Source: Erodium maritimum
Taxonomy: Eukaryota > Streptophyta > Magnoliopsida > Geraniales > Geraniaceae
Length of the DNA: 64,000 bases
Assembly: GCA_963921825.1 (NCBI GenBank)
Contig: OY997594.1
Span: 39,550,557 to 39,614,556, forward strand
Direction: 5' to 3'
Shown here: positions 24,096 to 36,055 of the stretch, in pieces
Layout of the letters: each line of letters opens with the position of its first letter
Position numbering within the stretch: the stretch's first letter is position 1
Made by a program: the position numbers and the translations under genes
The notes under the pieces: model-generated
Told to the model about the DNA's origin: nothing
Databases searched by the model: none
Seen by the model: only the letters and a program-made list of their open reading frames with translations

Positions 24096-27000
24096 TGTCA
24101 CGCCCCGAATTCGGTAGAACCGAACCCGGAACTCGAAGAGTAAAACAATAAAACCATTTTCAAACCTTTTAAATAAACCGCTTAAAATCACCATTTAGTT
24201 AATCAAAATAATATTTTACAACTTAAAAGTACGTCCAAAACAAGCGGACAAAACAACCAAAGCGTACGTCGCTAAACTCCCCAAAAAAACCCGGACTCCC
24301 GCTCCCAGCTCTTCAAGCTTCGAGAGCTCCCCTAGTCCGTCTCGCGACCAGTACCTGTAGGAAAAGCAGATAGGGGTGAGCGTTCGCTCACCACCAGGGA
24401 TACCAGACCAACTACGGCATACTAGCAGAAAACCGGAAACATCAACAACAAACAAAACACCGGGGACTACTATCCCCAAGCTCAAGTGACCCGACTGTCA
24501 CCCGACAACTGTTACTTTCCCCAACAAACTCAAACCCGGACGCATAATGTAGACCCGACACAACGGTTACGACCTCCACCAAAGACGCAAAAGATAACCA
24601 CGCAACACCCAAGATCACAAAGGATCGCACTCCAGCTACTCAGTACCCGTTGCTAACCGGCTGTGCTTGAGCCTGCCCCACGCAACTTCCCCCGAACGCA
24701 GTCGGGCCAGGCGGTCGACCTGTTAGCGATATATAACGCAATACTTCTCCGATAGCTAGTCGGAAGGGGAGCCGCCCTTCATCACCGAAGAATGCACAAC
24801 TTTACCGATGGTTAGTCGGAAGGCTGGCCAACCCCCACGCGCGCGACCACAGAACCCCTTTATTGTCAGGCGGGCCCCCAACCTCGTCGCAGAAGAATGC
24901 ACAACTTTACCGATGGTTAGTCGGAAGGCTAGCCAACCCCCATGCGCACGACCACAGGACCCCTTTATTGTCAGGCGGGCCCCCAACCTCAGGGAATCAC
25001 AGTCAACACCCAAGGTTCAACAAACAACGACAATACTATACGACTCACTACCCCTTGGCAGGACAGTCCACAACAATACAGGTTTAACACCCCACGGCAC
25101 TCTTGGCCACCCACGACGCACCAACAGTAATACACGGGTTCAACGCCCCAACGGCACTCATGGCCACCCACGACACACCAACAGTAATACACGGGTTCAA
25201 CACCCCAACGGACTCATGGCCACCCACGACACACCAACAGTAATACACGGGTTCAACACCCCAACGACACTCATGGCCACCCACGACACACCAACCGTAA
25301 TACACGGGTTCAACACCCCAAAGGCACTCATGGCCACCCACGACACACCAACAGTAATACACGGGTTCAACACCCCAACGACACTCATGGCCACCCACGA
25401 CACACCAACAGTAATACACAGGTTCAACACCCCAACGTCACTCATGGCCACCCACGACACACCAACAGTAATACACGGGTTCAACACCCCAATGGCACTT
25501 ATGGTCACCCACATAAGCACAACAAGTTACTTAACCTATGGGCACAACCAAAAGCCACAAGTATTTCTAATGCCGATACGTTCACTGATCCTACGACACT
25601 ACTAAGTGTCACATGCATTTCTATTATTCGATACGTTCACGTATCATACGACACCACCAGGTGTCGTCTGCCTTTCTATTGTTCGATAAACTTACTTAAC
25701 CCACGACACCCAAGTGTCACATGCATTTATACCGTTAACTTTCCCTAGTCAGGGCCGAGATCCGGCTACTTTTCCCTACCTCGTAACGCTTTCCCAAAAG
25801 TTCACAACCAAGCTCCGGCGTGCTCACGATCACTCGCCTAGCTTTCCCTTTCCACGGTCCTCGGCACGGTCTAACAAGATCACAATTAAAACACTTTTTA
25901 AGTTTGCAGGCAAAAACTGAAATTAAAGAATTAGACGTCCAAACGCAACCCCGGTAATGTCGATCACTCCCAAACTTCCCAATTACTCGACATTGTCAAC
26001 ATCGGGCCAGGAAAGGCCCGATTCGTCCAGCTCGGCGAATCCGCCCGGGATTAGAAAATGCCCTTCCGGGGCTCCGAAAATTCCCGTTTTCGTTTCCACT
26101 ATCTTAGAATAATTCAAGGGTTCCAATGCAATCGACGGAATAAAATTCCGACTTCCGAGCAATTTAATTCGCGTTTAAAGTTTCTAAACCCGTCATTTCC
26201 AACTTTTACAATTTAAATCTAAAATTCGTTCCGAGTGTGGATTAACGACTTGGGAATCGTCCTAAACCACCCGAACACGAAAACCCGAGACTCGAACATG
26301 TGGGCCCCACCCGGCCATCAAGACCCGTGGATGGCTGGACCGGTTTTGGACCGGTTCACCACCCTGGTGACCGGTCTTAGCTCCGGCCAGCCACCACCCA
26401 CGGTGGCCGGAGCTCCCCCAAGCCTCCGGTCACCGGAAACCGATCCTTTTCGCTCCAAAACGTTCCCCACGAACCCTACACCTCGACTCATCCATATTTA
26501 ACCCGTTTAAGCCCAAACCCTAACTTTCAAACGTATCAAAACGAAAATCGAATAGGTTCTCACCGTAGGGAATGATGACGGGAGCTCGACTCTTCAATCG
26601 TTGAGATGATCCGTCGGTTGGATCGTCGGGAGATCGAAAAACCCTAACTCCTTCGTCTCTTTTTCCCTTTCTTTTCTCTCCTTTTTCTCTCTTCTTTCTC
26701 TGTCTTCTTTTCTCTTTTTGTTTCTCTTTTTTCTCCAAGTGGCCGAACCATCTATGTGGTCTTCCCTTTGTTTGGTTCAATATTACCTAACACCACCACT
26801 TGTGTGACAAGTGGCAAGTGGGTCCCACCCCTTTTGAAAAATATCTAGAAGATATTTTTCAGTCAGATTCGCAAAATTCGGCCGTCTCGAGCCCCGAACA
26901 GGCCCATTTTCCAAGAAATTACGAAACTTCACGGGCTATAGGAAACGGCTCAACTAAGACCGGTGTAACGACGGCTAAGCTTTTTCGATCCAAAACGGAC

Positions 27001-27238
27001 CTCGAACGGACCAAAACGTCGCGCGGTTGACTTTTCTGGCAAAAAGTCAACCTTTCCCGAATTGGTCAGAAAGTTTCCCTGAGTCCCCGAAAACTCACTT
27101 CGATCGATATCGGGGTCAACTTAAGTCCGGTATGACCCTCGGGGTCAAATTTAGGTTCATTTAAGTGTCTGTCCCAAAATTTTAAATTTTCCTATTTTTC
27201 GCCGATTTGACTGGCGTTGACCGGGAGTGGTTCTGACA
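24096..27238 (-). mobile_element. Solo LTR of a long-LTR chromovirus family
   Basis: 3143 bp running TGTCACGCCCCGAA to GTGGTTCTGACA, with a perfect target duplication ACTCA at 24,091-24,095 and 27,239-27,243. It ends in the same TGTCACGCCCC motif as its host LTR but is a different family by sequence. It carries a 57-bp minisatellite at 25,080-25,512. No primer site or coding domain is present, which indicates LTR-LTR recombination. Confidence 0.85.
25080..25512 (+). repeat. 57-bp minisatellite, about 7.5 copies
   Basis: Head-to-tail units close to 57 bp contain CATGGCCACCCACGACACAC and TAATACACGGGTTCAACACC. Because 57 is divisible by three, long open frames arise on both strands (19-residue periods such as MATHDTPTVIHGFNTP). 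These are repeat artefacts, not genes. Units differ by a few substitutions; one unit is a base or two shorter. Confidence 0.93.
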
Positions 27239-28399
27239 ACTCACATCACTTATCCAATCATCAAGCATACGGCATACAGTAAAATAAACACACGTCCCGT
27301 ACAGCAGTCCCCGACTCCACCAGCTATCCACAGCCCGACTCCATCATATCGTACCGGAACACACAATATCGGCCTAGATATCTTCCCGTAAATCCATCGG
27401 GGCACAATCACAATACATCGTACCAGATCACACAGCATCGGCCTAGATGTCTTCCCGGAAATCCCTTGGGGCACAATCACAATACCGATCATGTAACCGT
27501 CGGCCTAGATATCCTACACCAGCATACCCCCTCGATGCAGGTATCATACCGGAACCACTACCCGCGGGACCGCTCATACGTGGGACCACACCGTCGGCCT
27601 AGGTACTACCCTACACCGACATACCCCCTCGGCATAGGTACCATACCGGAAAACACCTCATCTCGGAACATACATCAAGAGAGTTTCATGCATTACAATG
27701 CCATAATTCAACCACGGTGTACCAACCGAGCCAATCTTACCACAACTCATCACTTCGGTCGATCAATTACCCGACCATATCACAAACATTAGTCCATGTC
27801 ATATAGAGCATGGCACACTTGCCCAAACATAGCACTTACTACACCGAGTATACCATATCATGATCCTCAATTTAACAGCGGAATAATCACACACCGAGCA
27901 TCACAATCATAGATCATGGCATTTCAAACAACACAAAACCTAAGGGCTCGACATGGCCCACATGCATTTCTACAGCACAACAATTCCCAAACTTATGGCT
28001 CGACATGGCTCGTAAGCTATCCCTCAATTCACTCGTTCCTCACATCATACATGCATTTCTGTCATTATATTAAATATTCGCAACCTATATGCATACTAGT
28101 ATATTTCCGCAATTAAACCGGCATTCGCTACTTTCCCTACCTCAAAAGCAATCCAATCCAGCAGCGGACGACCTGGCTAGCTTCCTCCTTGTCACTTCAC
28201 GAGGTCCAAAAGTCTCCTCCTCCGTCAAGCTCGGGTCCAAGGTCTTGGATCACAATTAAATACTCAAATCAAGAGTAATTCACAAAGGGTTTAAAGAGGA
28301 AAAACATTCTTAATTAACCCCAAAAGGACTCGGTTATAGATAATCATTCCAATTACTCGAAATCTAACAAATTGGGCCTAAAAGGCCCAACCCTGGTCT

Positions 28400-28522
28400 G
28401 TCACGGTTCGGGTCACGGACCCGTGGTATGCACCGTCACGGTTCTCCTCATGGAGCCGTGACTGACGCCGTCACGGTCTCCCTCACGGAGCCGTGACGTC
28501 CTTCGTCACGCATCCGTGACGG
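28400..28522 (+). repeat. Array of four GTCACGG/CCGTGAC hairpins
   Basis: Four consecutive self-complementary units of decreasing length lie between 28,400 and 28,522. Each pairs GTCACGG-type with CCGTGAC-type arms around a 5-15 base loop. The array lies in the transcribed part of a chromovirus-type LTR, so it could fold in RNA as well as DNA. Confidence 0.7.
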
Positions 28523-29814
28523 GTCTGACACTATTACGCCTTCTTCTTCCTCCAACTTCGGTTTTCACGAAAATAAACCAAAAAACTCCATTTTTGATCT
28601 TACCAGACCTCCAAATCAGTCCCTAAAACATCTCTACTTCAATACCCATGATGGGTCTTCATCAAAACCACAACAATCCAATTAAAAACAATCATCCAAC
28701 ACCCTTTTCTCTCCAAGCAACATCATCCATCATCAAAACTCTCAAAACCCAACCATGTTCATCCTTTTTCCTCAATACCCATGAACCAAATTCAACAAAA
28801 ACGAAAAAGGGTTGGAGATTTACCTTGAGAATGGAGAATAGAGGAAGAAACAAGTGATTTTGGGCAGATTTGGGTAGAAAATGGGTTCAAGACCTCTCCT
28901 TTCTCCTCCTTTCTTCTTCTTCTCCAAGTTTTGGGAGCTCCTCCTTCTTTCCTCTTCGATGAAATTCGGCCAACACTAAGTTTTTGGGCTGAAATGCTCC
29001 AAAAATGAGTCATATACCCTAAAAGGGAAGTTCCCAAAATACCCCCATGCTCAAATGTCTCTCATGCTCAAATGTCTCTCATTCCTACCCTATTTCTTCT
29101 CCCCCAAGACAACATGGACAAGTGTCCATGTGGGGACCACTTAAACCCCAAAAATATCTCAGCAATAATTAATTAATTCACTAAGACTCGAAGTTTGCCC
29201 GAAATTGACCGACAATTGGCTTTTTCACAATTATAGTCGTTTGAAAGGAAACGGCCCAATTAAGCTAACCGTGACGACAACTAAGCTTTTTGGGCCCTTG
29301 AAAGGTCCCGAAGGACTCCTGGAGTCATCGGTTGACTTTTCCGGTACAAAGTCAACTTTCGCTGAAAATTGCCGGTTCCCCCGGGATCGACCGGGGGCGG
29401 TTCTTACAGAGATCCACGTGGAAAAGAGAAGGGGCTGGTCTGTGTTGACCAATCTGTGCTGACCAGGCGTTGCCATGTGCCAACTGTTGGTTTGTTGCTC
29501 TATTTTGCTATTTTGCTCGCTCCGACTTCATTTGAACTCCGATCGATCCCGTTCTTGTTCCATAAAATTTCTCTTTTCAAGACCAATAAAACAAGACCAT
29601 TCATGCATATATTCCGCAACAAACAAGATTGACCCTCTCAACGATCCACCTACACAAAAAACACAAAATGCGTCGGTTTTCCATCGAACCACCGAACACA
29701 CAGAGAAAAACAATTATTCAAGTTAAACCTAAATATATGACAAGAAACGATATTAAAAGGCTATATAACTCGATATAATGTGGCCTTTTTATGTGTTAAA
29801 ATACATCCACATCA

Positions 29815-31230
29815 ACTTCCTCCTTTTTACCTCAAACACCATTTTTGTCTCATCACCCCCTATGTTATAAATGAACACATGGGTACCAATTTCCCTCTTA
29901 ACTCTACTATCAACAATTGTGTCAAATTTTTCCTCTAATAACCATTTTAGGTTTTGTTCAAAAACCTGAACACCTTTCCATAAAACTAACCTAGCAATTT
30001 TGTCTCCAGCTAAATGATAATAATATAAAGGCATTGAATATAAATTTACCTTGACTTTTCCAAGAAAAATTCTCTTTGGCATTTCCCCGAACACCTTTTA
30101 TGCCCTTGAGGGTTTGCTCAACTCTCCTTTCAAATTTGATCGTTATGTCGTTGTTCCTCTCGGTTCTCAATCTTAGCTAGCTGCTCCCAATATACATATC
30201 AATGGCAGCTTGTTGGTGTGCCCAAGCCTGCCATTCATCCAACAATTTAGCTTGAAGCAAATTTTTTACCTTGAGTTCATCCCTCACTTGTTGTTGTTGC
30301 TCCATTCTCACCTGCATATTATCCATCACAACTAGCATCTCAGACATTAGCTCCACATTTCTTCGTCGATGAGTTTCAGATTCCACAGATTATTGCTCAG
30401 CTAGCAAATGCTTATCCACTTCCAGTTGCTCCTTCAGCTCATGTTCGTAACGATGATAGACCTCAATTTGTTCCCAAAGCACCTGCATCTCCATCTGGAT
30501 AATGCTTCTCTCTATTCCCAAACCACCTTGAATCGATCATAAAGTACAACCTCTTTACTTTTCCAAAGTGTAAACAACTAACTCTGATACTTGTAGCACA
30601 TGTCTATTTCCATTTCCAACGAGTTTAGCCGCTGGTATTGCTGTTTCGGGGGATGTTTGGTAGGTCTGCAACGAACCTCTCCATCTCCCATCACAAACTC
30701 AATCTCAGAATTCATGGAATCGCCGACAACCATGTTGTTCAAGCTCTCCCCTCTCGGAAACGTGTTCATCGTCTCCGTAGGTCGTGGGAGGAACGACTCT
30801 GATATCATTATCACGATTGGAATCAGATTCATAAGAAAATAAGAAAAATAAACTTGGATTCAACACTGAAAACTGAAATATACAGCAAGATAACCCAAAC
30901 GGGTCCTTTTCCTATCTATTTTATCAGCTACTTTCTATACTAAGGCAAAGAAGAACAATCATCATAATCATGCCCAACCCTAGCAATTGCTAGCTATATA
31001 TACCTGACCTAGTACTCTCCACCACCACACGCACCAGCTTGTCTCCTCCGCCATTCTCGCATATCAGATTTGGACCATAGAGCCTGAGGATGAGGTGAAT
31101 CTTCAGCCACACCGTGTACTTGCATAATACCCAAACATTGTCGTTTCTTACTTGCGTTACTTCCCCTAAACGACGACGTAGCCCCAACTCCTCTTACTCT
31201 CCTTTTGTAGTTGATGAGGATAGTGACAAT
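29815..31230 (-). mobile_element. Unclassified retroelement remnant
   Basis: On the minus strand, a primer-site-like sequence (TGATATCAGAGTC, about 30,795-30,807) follows a region with a TATATATA box near 30,995 that may be an LTR (to about 31,230). Below it are open stretches rich in Met, Glu and Gln (about 30,386-30,177, predicted coiled coil) and a further open stretch (about 30,094-29,815) ending where the Athila-like LTR starts. I recognise no pol domain. A non-autonomous gag-only LTR element is my best guess. Confidence 0.35.
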
Positions 31231-31489
31231 TCAGTCAAATGAGGATGTACGGTTATTGGATAAGGAAATGGAGAGTGTTAATTCTGAGAAGATTGTCTCA
31301 GAGAAATCGAAATACTCGAACCTGAAAAGAAAATAGAAAAAAGGAGAAGACGGATCTGAGGTCAAAAACTCGTAATTTGACAACAAGTCCTTCTGCAAGT
31401 GAAAAAAGTATTTCCTAAAAGAATAAATTCACAGGGGAAATAGTGGTCTCTATAGTGTTGTTGGATTATGGCCTAAAATCCAACAACAT
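31231..31489. other. Unassigned 260-bp stretch
   Basis: AT-rich sequence between the retroelement remnant and the LINE. I see no coding, RNA or repeat feature in it. The LINE 5' truncation point lies at its right edge, and I could not find a matching target duplication. Confidence 0.4.
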
Positions 31490-31509
31490 TATTTTAAAGC
31501 TGGGAGACA

Positions 31510-34500
31510 GGCTTGGAGGGTTTTGAGCAGACGGGCTTCATTGCTGGGAGACAGATCCTTGATGGAGTTTTAGTGGCTAATGAGGTGGTACATACGATCA
31601 AACACTCCAAGATACCAGCATTGATTTTTAAAGCTGATTTTGAGAAGGCTTTTGATAAAGTCAATTGGCTATATATAATGAAGCTTCTGCAGAAAATGGG
31701 ATTTGGCTTCCAATGGAGATTTTGGATGATATCTTGTTTCAGAGCCCATGTTTCTATACTGATCAATGGCTCCCCAACTTCAAACTTCAAATTATCTAGA
31801 GGGCTAAGATAGGGTTGTGCCTTATCCCCACTTATCTTTGCTCTAGCTGCTGAATCATTAAATCAAATTATGCAAGCAGGATTGCTACATGATCACTTTC
31901 ACGGTATTTCTTTGGGAGTAAATGGGCCAACCATATCACATCAACAATTTGCAGATGACTCATTCTTCTTCATCAAAGCCAATGCAGAAGGAGCTCAAAA
32001 TTTGAAAAACACACTCTCCATATTCAAGCTCACAACAGGTCTCAATGTGAAGTACAAAAAATCCTCACTAATCCCTCTCAATATATCTCCAGATGAAGCC
32101 CAACAATATTCAACAATCCTAGCCTGTAATTCTGATGGTCTCCCATTGCCATATCTTGGCTTCTCCTTGGGAGCCAGCTCCAAAAGGCTTATAACTTGGC
32201 AGCCTATTGACCAGAAATTTAAAAAGAGTCTTGGACTGTGGCAAGCAAAAATGTTGTCATTTGGAGGCAGGATCACACTAATAAAAACAACTCTCAGTGC
32301 TCTGCCTTTATATTACTTCTCCATTCTCAAAGCTCCAAAAGCAGTCTTGAAAGAAATGGAAAGTTGGCAAAGAAGGTTTATTTGGCATGGTGATGCTCCT
32401 GCTAAAGTTTTCTGTAAGGTTGGTTGGAATCAAATATGCAAATCCAAAGAATTGGGAGGGTTAGGCATAAAAAACTTACATTTGATGAATATCTCACTAT
32501 TAGCAAAATGGTGGTGGAGATTTGCTCTAGAAGAAAACTCTCTTTGGAAGCACACAATTTGTGCTAAAATGGGCTGGAAGTACAATGAATGGGATTTATC
32601 AAAGTTCTCTGAGATAGGAAGACCAAGCTTTATTTCTCACTTCTTAGTACTCCTCAAAGATGAGAGATTTGCTGATTGTTTTGGGGATAAAAGCCTCACT
32701 TGGTCTTTAGGCAAAGGAAATAGAGTACAATTCTGGCAAGATCACTGGTGGGGAGAAGTGCCTTTCAAAACATTCTCTCCTAGACTATATGCCTTAACAA
32801 ATTCCAAAAGCAAAACCATTACTGAGATCAGAACTAATGGGGATTGGGATCTCAATTTTAGAAGGGCTCCAATGTTGAAACTTGATGTCGTGTACAAGAT
32901 AAACAAGAATAGCAGCGGAAATTAACCACGAATCAAGTAAATTAACACTACCAAATATGAAGAACAAAGCTGAAAAATTCAGCAAGGTTTCAAGAACATC
33001 ACCTTGTTGTTTTGGTGGAGATAATGGATGAATAACACCAACTATGGTTCAGCTTGAGTCCCTTGGACACCTACGTATCCGAGATGGAATCAAAGCCAAC
33101 GTAGTTCTTGAGTTTGATGACTCAAGAACATGCACAACCAACTTTTTAAGCTTGGAGGAGATTTTCGACCAAGGTAGGAGAAGAAGAAGAACTTATTCTC
33201 TCTCTTTCTCTACACTTGCATGTTATATCTTCCAACCCCTCTTGCATGTGGAGTTAAGTGCATTTAGTCAAATCACTTAGTTTCCATCACTAGACAAGTG
33301 TCCAAGTCTAGATGCAAGGTGGAACTAATAAACTATCCAAGTTTATTAGTTTAGTGGAAATTGGGTCCCACCCAATTTTAGTCAACAAGACTAATTAGTC
33401 ATCGAATGACTTGAATCCTTGTTGGGCCTAGCCAATATGGATCAGCCATGGGCCTCTCCAAGAGAGCCCATCCCGAACCCAATATGCTAGCCGGTCCACT
33501 ATGGCGCTCCCCGCCATGTCTCCCTCCAACTCAAGTTTGTCATGTTCTTATTGAGCATTGTATTGTCGGTGTGACCCTTAGGTCTATGCATGTCAATAAG
33601 ATCAACGTAAAATCCCATTTTACTTGATCTTATTAATGTGGCGACTGATGAGACTCAGTATCGCCCGACCCTACATAACGAATCGCCCCTTGTCGATTCT
33701 GACCTTTCAGCCGTTCTTGTCATTATCCCTTATCACTGATATCCTGATTGAGATAAGGCATAGAGCCGTCATCCTTCTTATCCTCAATCACTGCTCCTTG
33801 ATGTGTGAGATGACTGACCCTTATGATATCCCGTATCATGCGCATGACCATGCTTTTCCGTCAGTCACTCTCGATCAAGCGGCCGTGAACTAGATATCTT
33901 TCCCATACCGCAGTATGATGGATACATCCCTTAGCCGCCTATCATGTCACTCATGCAGTCATTCCCCAAGCCAATCCTGGCCGTTATGGAAGCTCAGTCA
34001 CGGTGCAACGTTGGGCTTTCAGGTCAAACTTGGTTGTTTACTAGCAATCATATAGACTCCTCGGTCTAAGGATAGCTGACAAGCAACGACTCTGAACATG
34101 TTCATGACTTAATCTATGGAACATATTCAGGTCGGGTCGTCCAACATCATGTCCCACACATGATGTCTATGATCAGACTCCGGAAACCTTTCCAATGACC
34201 AATAGAACGTAAGCCATCAAGAGTCATCTTTCATACTAGTCGCTTCTAGCGAAGACCATTGACTAGGGAACCGTCGAGTGTGATCCTTCCTGATCTATGG
34301 TTCTATTCGCATCGTGGGCATAGATCGGAAACACATACGACATATTACTTCAACACTTAAGTAATATCATAAGCCGCTTTATTATATTGCCAACGATGAT
34401 ATTTATACTTGGACATTTACGATTGGGCTACGGGCATAAATGCTAACATGCAATGGGCAGGGAGGTACTAGAGTGGGGATCACTATCAACCATTCTTGGC

Positions 34501-35106
34501 TCTACCATCATAAGCACATCATAGGAAAAATTATGCTGGAAATTAGATGAAAAAGTCTTCTCAGTTAGCAGAATTTACATCTTGCTTGCTCAACAAAACA
34601 ATACTGATGTGGAATGGACCTCAAAGGTTTGGAGTTCTGGAATACCACCAAAATTATGTGTCTTCTCTTGGCTTGCCTGTCTTGAAGCAATCCCCTCAAA
34701 ATGCTTTCTAGAAGCAATCCCCCATTGCTCATGGGACTTTGAGGATGTAGCACACATCCTCCTACATTGTCCAAAGGCTTGGAACACTTGGACACTAATC
34801 TGCAGATGGTGGGGGGTTTTGTGGATTAGCCCTGCTAATGTTAAGCAACTATTCTGTAACTAGTTTTCTCTTGTCACCCCAAAGCTTAAAAGATGTTGGG
34901 GAAGTATACTCCAAGTCACACTATGGCAACTCTGGCTTGCAAGGAACTCACTTCTATTTAATGGTGTAGATGAATCACCTGAAACAATCTTCAACAAAAT
35001 CTTGAACAAGGTTTATGGATAGGAATGGGCATCTGTCAACACAACTTATCACTTCACTTTACAAGATTGGATTGCCACACCAAAAAATTGTGCAAGAAGA
35101 AAGTAA
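31510..35106 (+). pseudogene. LINE ORF2 reverse transcriptase and zf-RVT, decayed
   Basis: Plus-strand blocks: FKADFEKAFDKVNW (31,630-31,671), GCALSPLIFALAAE after a nonsense codon TAG at 31,810, the catalytic QFADDSFFF near 31,950, and the thumb and downstream region to about 32,880 (LPYLGFSLG, WQRRFIWHG, WWWRFALEENSLW). After the inserted LTR come zf-RVT residues from about 34,529 (PPKLCVFSWLACLEAIPSK, HILLHCPKAWNTW) and the typical end LWQLWLARNSLLFNG. Further in-frame TAG codons lie at 34,861 and 35,020, and the final TAA at 35,104. The frame is otherwise kept, so decay is modest. Plain L1 retrotransposon, not a host gene. Confidence 0.85.
32886..34448 (-). mobile_element. Solo LTR of the second copia subfamily
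   Basis: In minus orientation it runs TGTTAGCATTTATGCCCGTAG to GTACACGACA. It is clearly related along its length to the plus-strand LTR at 60,341-62,117 and more distantly to the LTRs at 825 and 7568. No internal domains are present. The flanks (CTTGA and TGCAA) do not give a clear target duplication, so a boundary may be off by a few bases. Confidence 0.78.
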
Positions 35107-36055
35107 CTCACATTTGGCTTTTCCTCAACTAGTATGAAGCTATCCCTATTATCTCCCATATTTTAGTTGGAAAATTCATTGCTTACTGGGTTTGGATTGG
35201 GATGGGGATGGGATTGGGTTGTTGGTGGTGATGTTTTTAGGCTTTGTGAGGTTAGGAGTGAACTTGGGTTCTTTGAACTTCTGGAGTGAGGGCTTCTTCT
35301 TTCCTTTTCTATGTGAGGGTAGGTTTTTTCTTAAGTTTTGAGAGTTCTTCTTTACTTTTTGTTTCTTTGCTTTTCTCTGCTCTGGTCTCCTCTCCTCTTA
35401 GTTCTGGTTGCTTCAGTCTACTCCATTACACATCCTCAAAACACTTCTGAAGACACAACATCAGATCACTACTGAAGACTCATCCTCAGATCACTACTGA
35501 AGGCCCATCATTTCACAACTCCTTGAGGATTGAATTGTGACTCAGGATCCACAGATCTCTCTGAAGACATACATATTCTCACACCCAGGTGGATTGACTT
35601 GTGACTCAAGTTATTCTTTCTTGAAGCTCAAGCAACACATAAGGCAGTGCTAGACAGGCTAAAACACATTATTTCCAGCCTCTCTCCTCCTTGTTACACT
35701 CAGAAGGCATTCCAAATTCCTATTATTATCAAAAGATTACAACCAACTTCGCAATCAGCACAATCAAACCCAAACTTAAACAGTAAAGACTACTCAAATG
35801 AAGATCCATTGAAGACTACACAACTGAAGTCCATCATTCCAAACAAGCTCAACACATACACGGAAGATGGCAAAACACAGATCACATTATGAACAAGCAA
35901 TCCTTTGACTTTTGATTTTCAGTCTAATTGTTCTCTTAATGTGTTTTACTTGATTACTTCCCCCTTCCAATCTGTAGACAGATTGGGTTTTTTTGTAAAC
36001 CGTTTTCTTCCTCAGAAGAGGGTTATTTATAATATGCATTCGTTGATCAAAAAAA

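Larger units (their letters stand above)
23614..29408 (-). mobile_element. Chromovirus-type (Tekay/Del-like) LTR, probably solo, split by a second solo LTR
   Basis: Plus-strand reading runs from TGTCACGCCCC at 23,614 to GGTTCTTACA at 29,408. The flanking 5-mers GAGAA (23,609-23,613) and GAGAT (29,409-29,413) are a probable target duplication with one difference. No internal domains are present. A further LTR (24,096-27,238) is inserted in it, leaving about 2.65 kb of its own sequence. It shares repeated boxes near 27,355-27,600 with the other LTRs of this type. Confidence 0.75.
18572..29814 (-). mobile_element. Athila/Tat-like non-autonomous element with nested insertions
   Basis: Minus-strand fossil. 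Its 5' LTR is the interrupted block 22,352-29,814, followed by an Asp-tRNA-type primer site, a gag-like coiled-coil region, a protease-like region, and an untranslated tail that includes the CGCTAGTTGGGAGG motif common after pol in Tat-group elements. Reverse transcriptase and integrase are absent: protease-like sequence is followed by a LINE tail and then the 3' tail. The 3' LTR is not in the window. Insertions within it are a Mutator-like element (18,885-20,241), a LINE tail (20,701-21,130) and chromovirus-type LTRs (23,614-29,408). Confidence 0.72.
22352..29814 (-). repeat. 5' LTR of the Athila/Tat-like element, interrupted by chromovirus-type LTRs
   Basis: In minus orientation it starts TGATGTGGATG at 29,814, like the solo LTR at 14,296, and ends GGACGAGCCA at 22,352. 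Removing the insertion at 23,614-29,408 leaves about 1.66 kb. Confidence 0.72.
31490..36055 (+). mobile_element. 5'-truncated L1-type LINE split by a copia-type solo LTR
   Basis: It contains the reverse transcriptase from motif FIAGRQILDGVLVANE onward, the zf-RVT carboxyl region, a 3' untranslated region of about 0.95 kb, and the tail GTTGATC followed by a poly(A) run. Endonuclease, ORF1 and the first reverse-transcriptase blocks are absent, as is usual after incomplete target-primed reverse transcription. A solo LTR of 1.56 kb (32,886-34,448) interrupts the region between reverse transcriptase and zf-RVT. Confidence 0.88.

Noticed and set aside
25080-25512. Regular direct repeats resembling a CRISPR array
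   Set aside because: Units are contiguous without unique spacers, the genome is a plant nuclear one, and no cas genes are present.
24808-25605. 265-codon open frame (and minus-strand frames of about 110 codons) over the 57-bp repeats
   Set aside because: The frame exists because the repeat period is divisible by three; it is open on both strands, repetitive, and inside a solo LTR.
33624-33893. 89-codon frame shared with the minus strand at 60,863-61,174
   Set aside because: It is antisense within LTRs of one copia subfamily; sharing follows from LTR homology.
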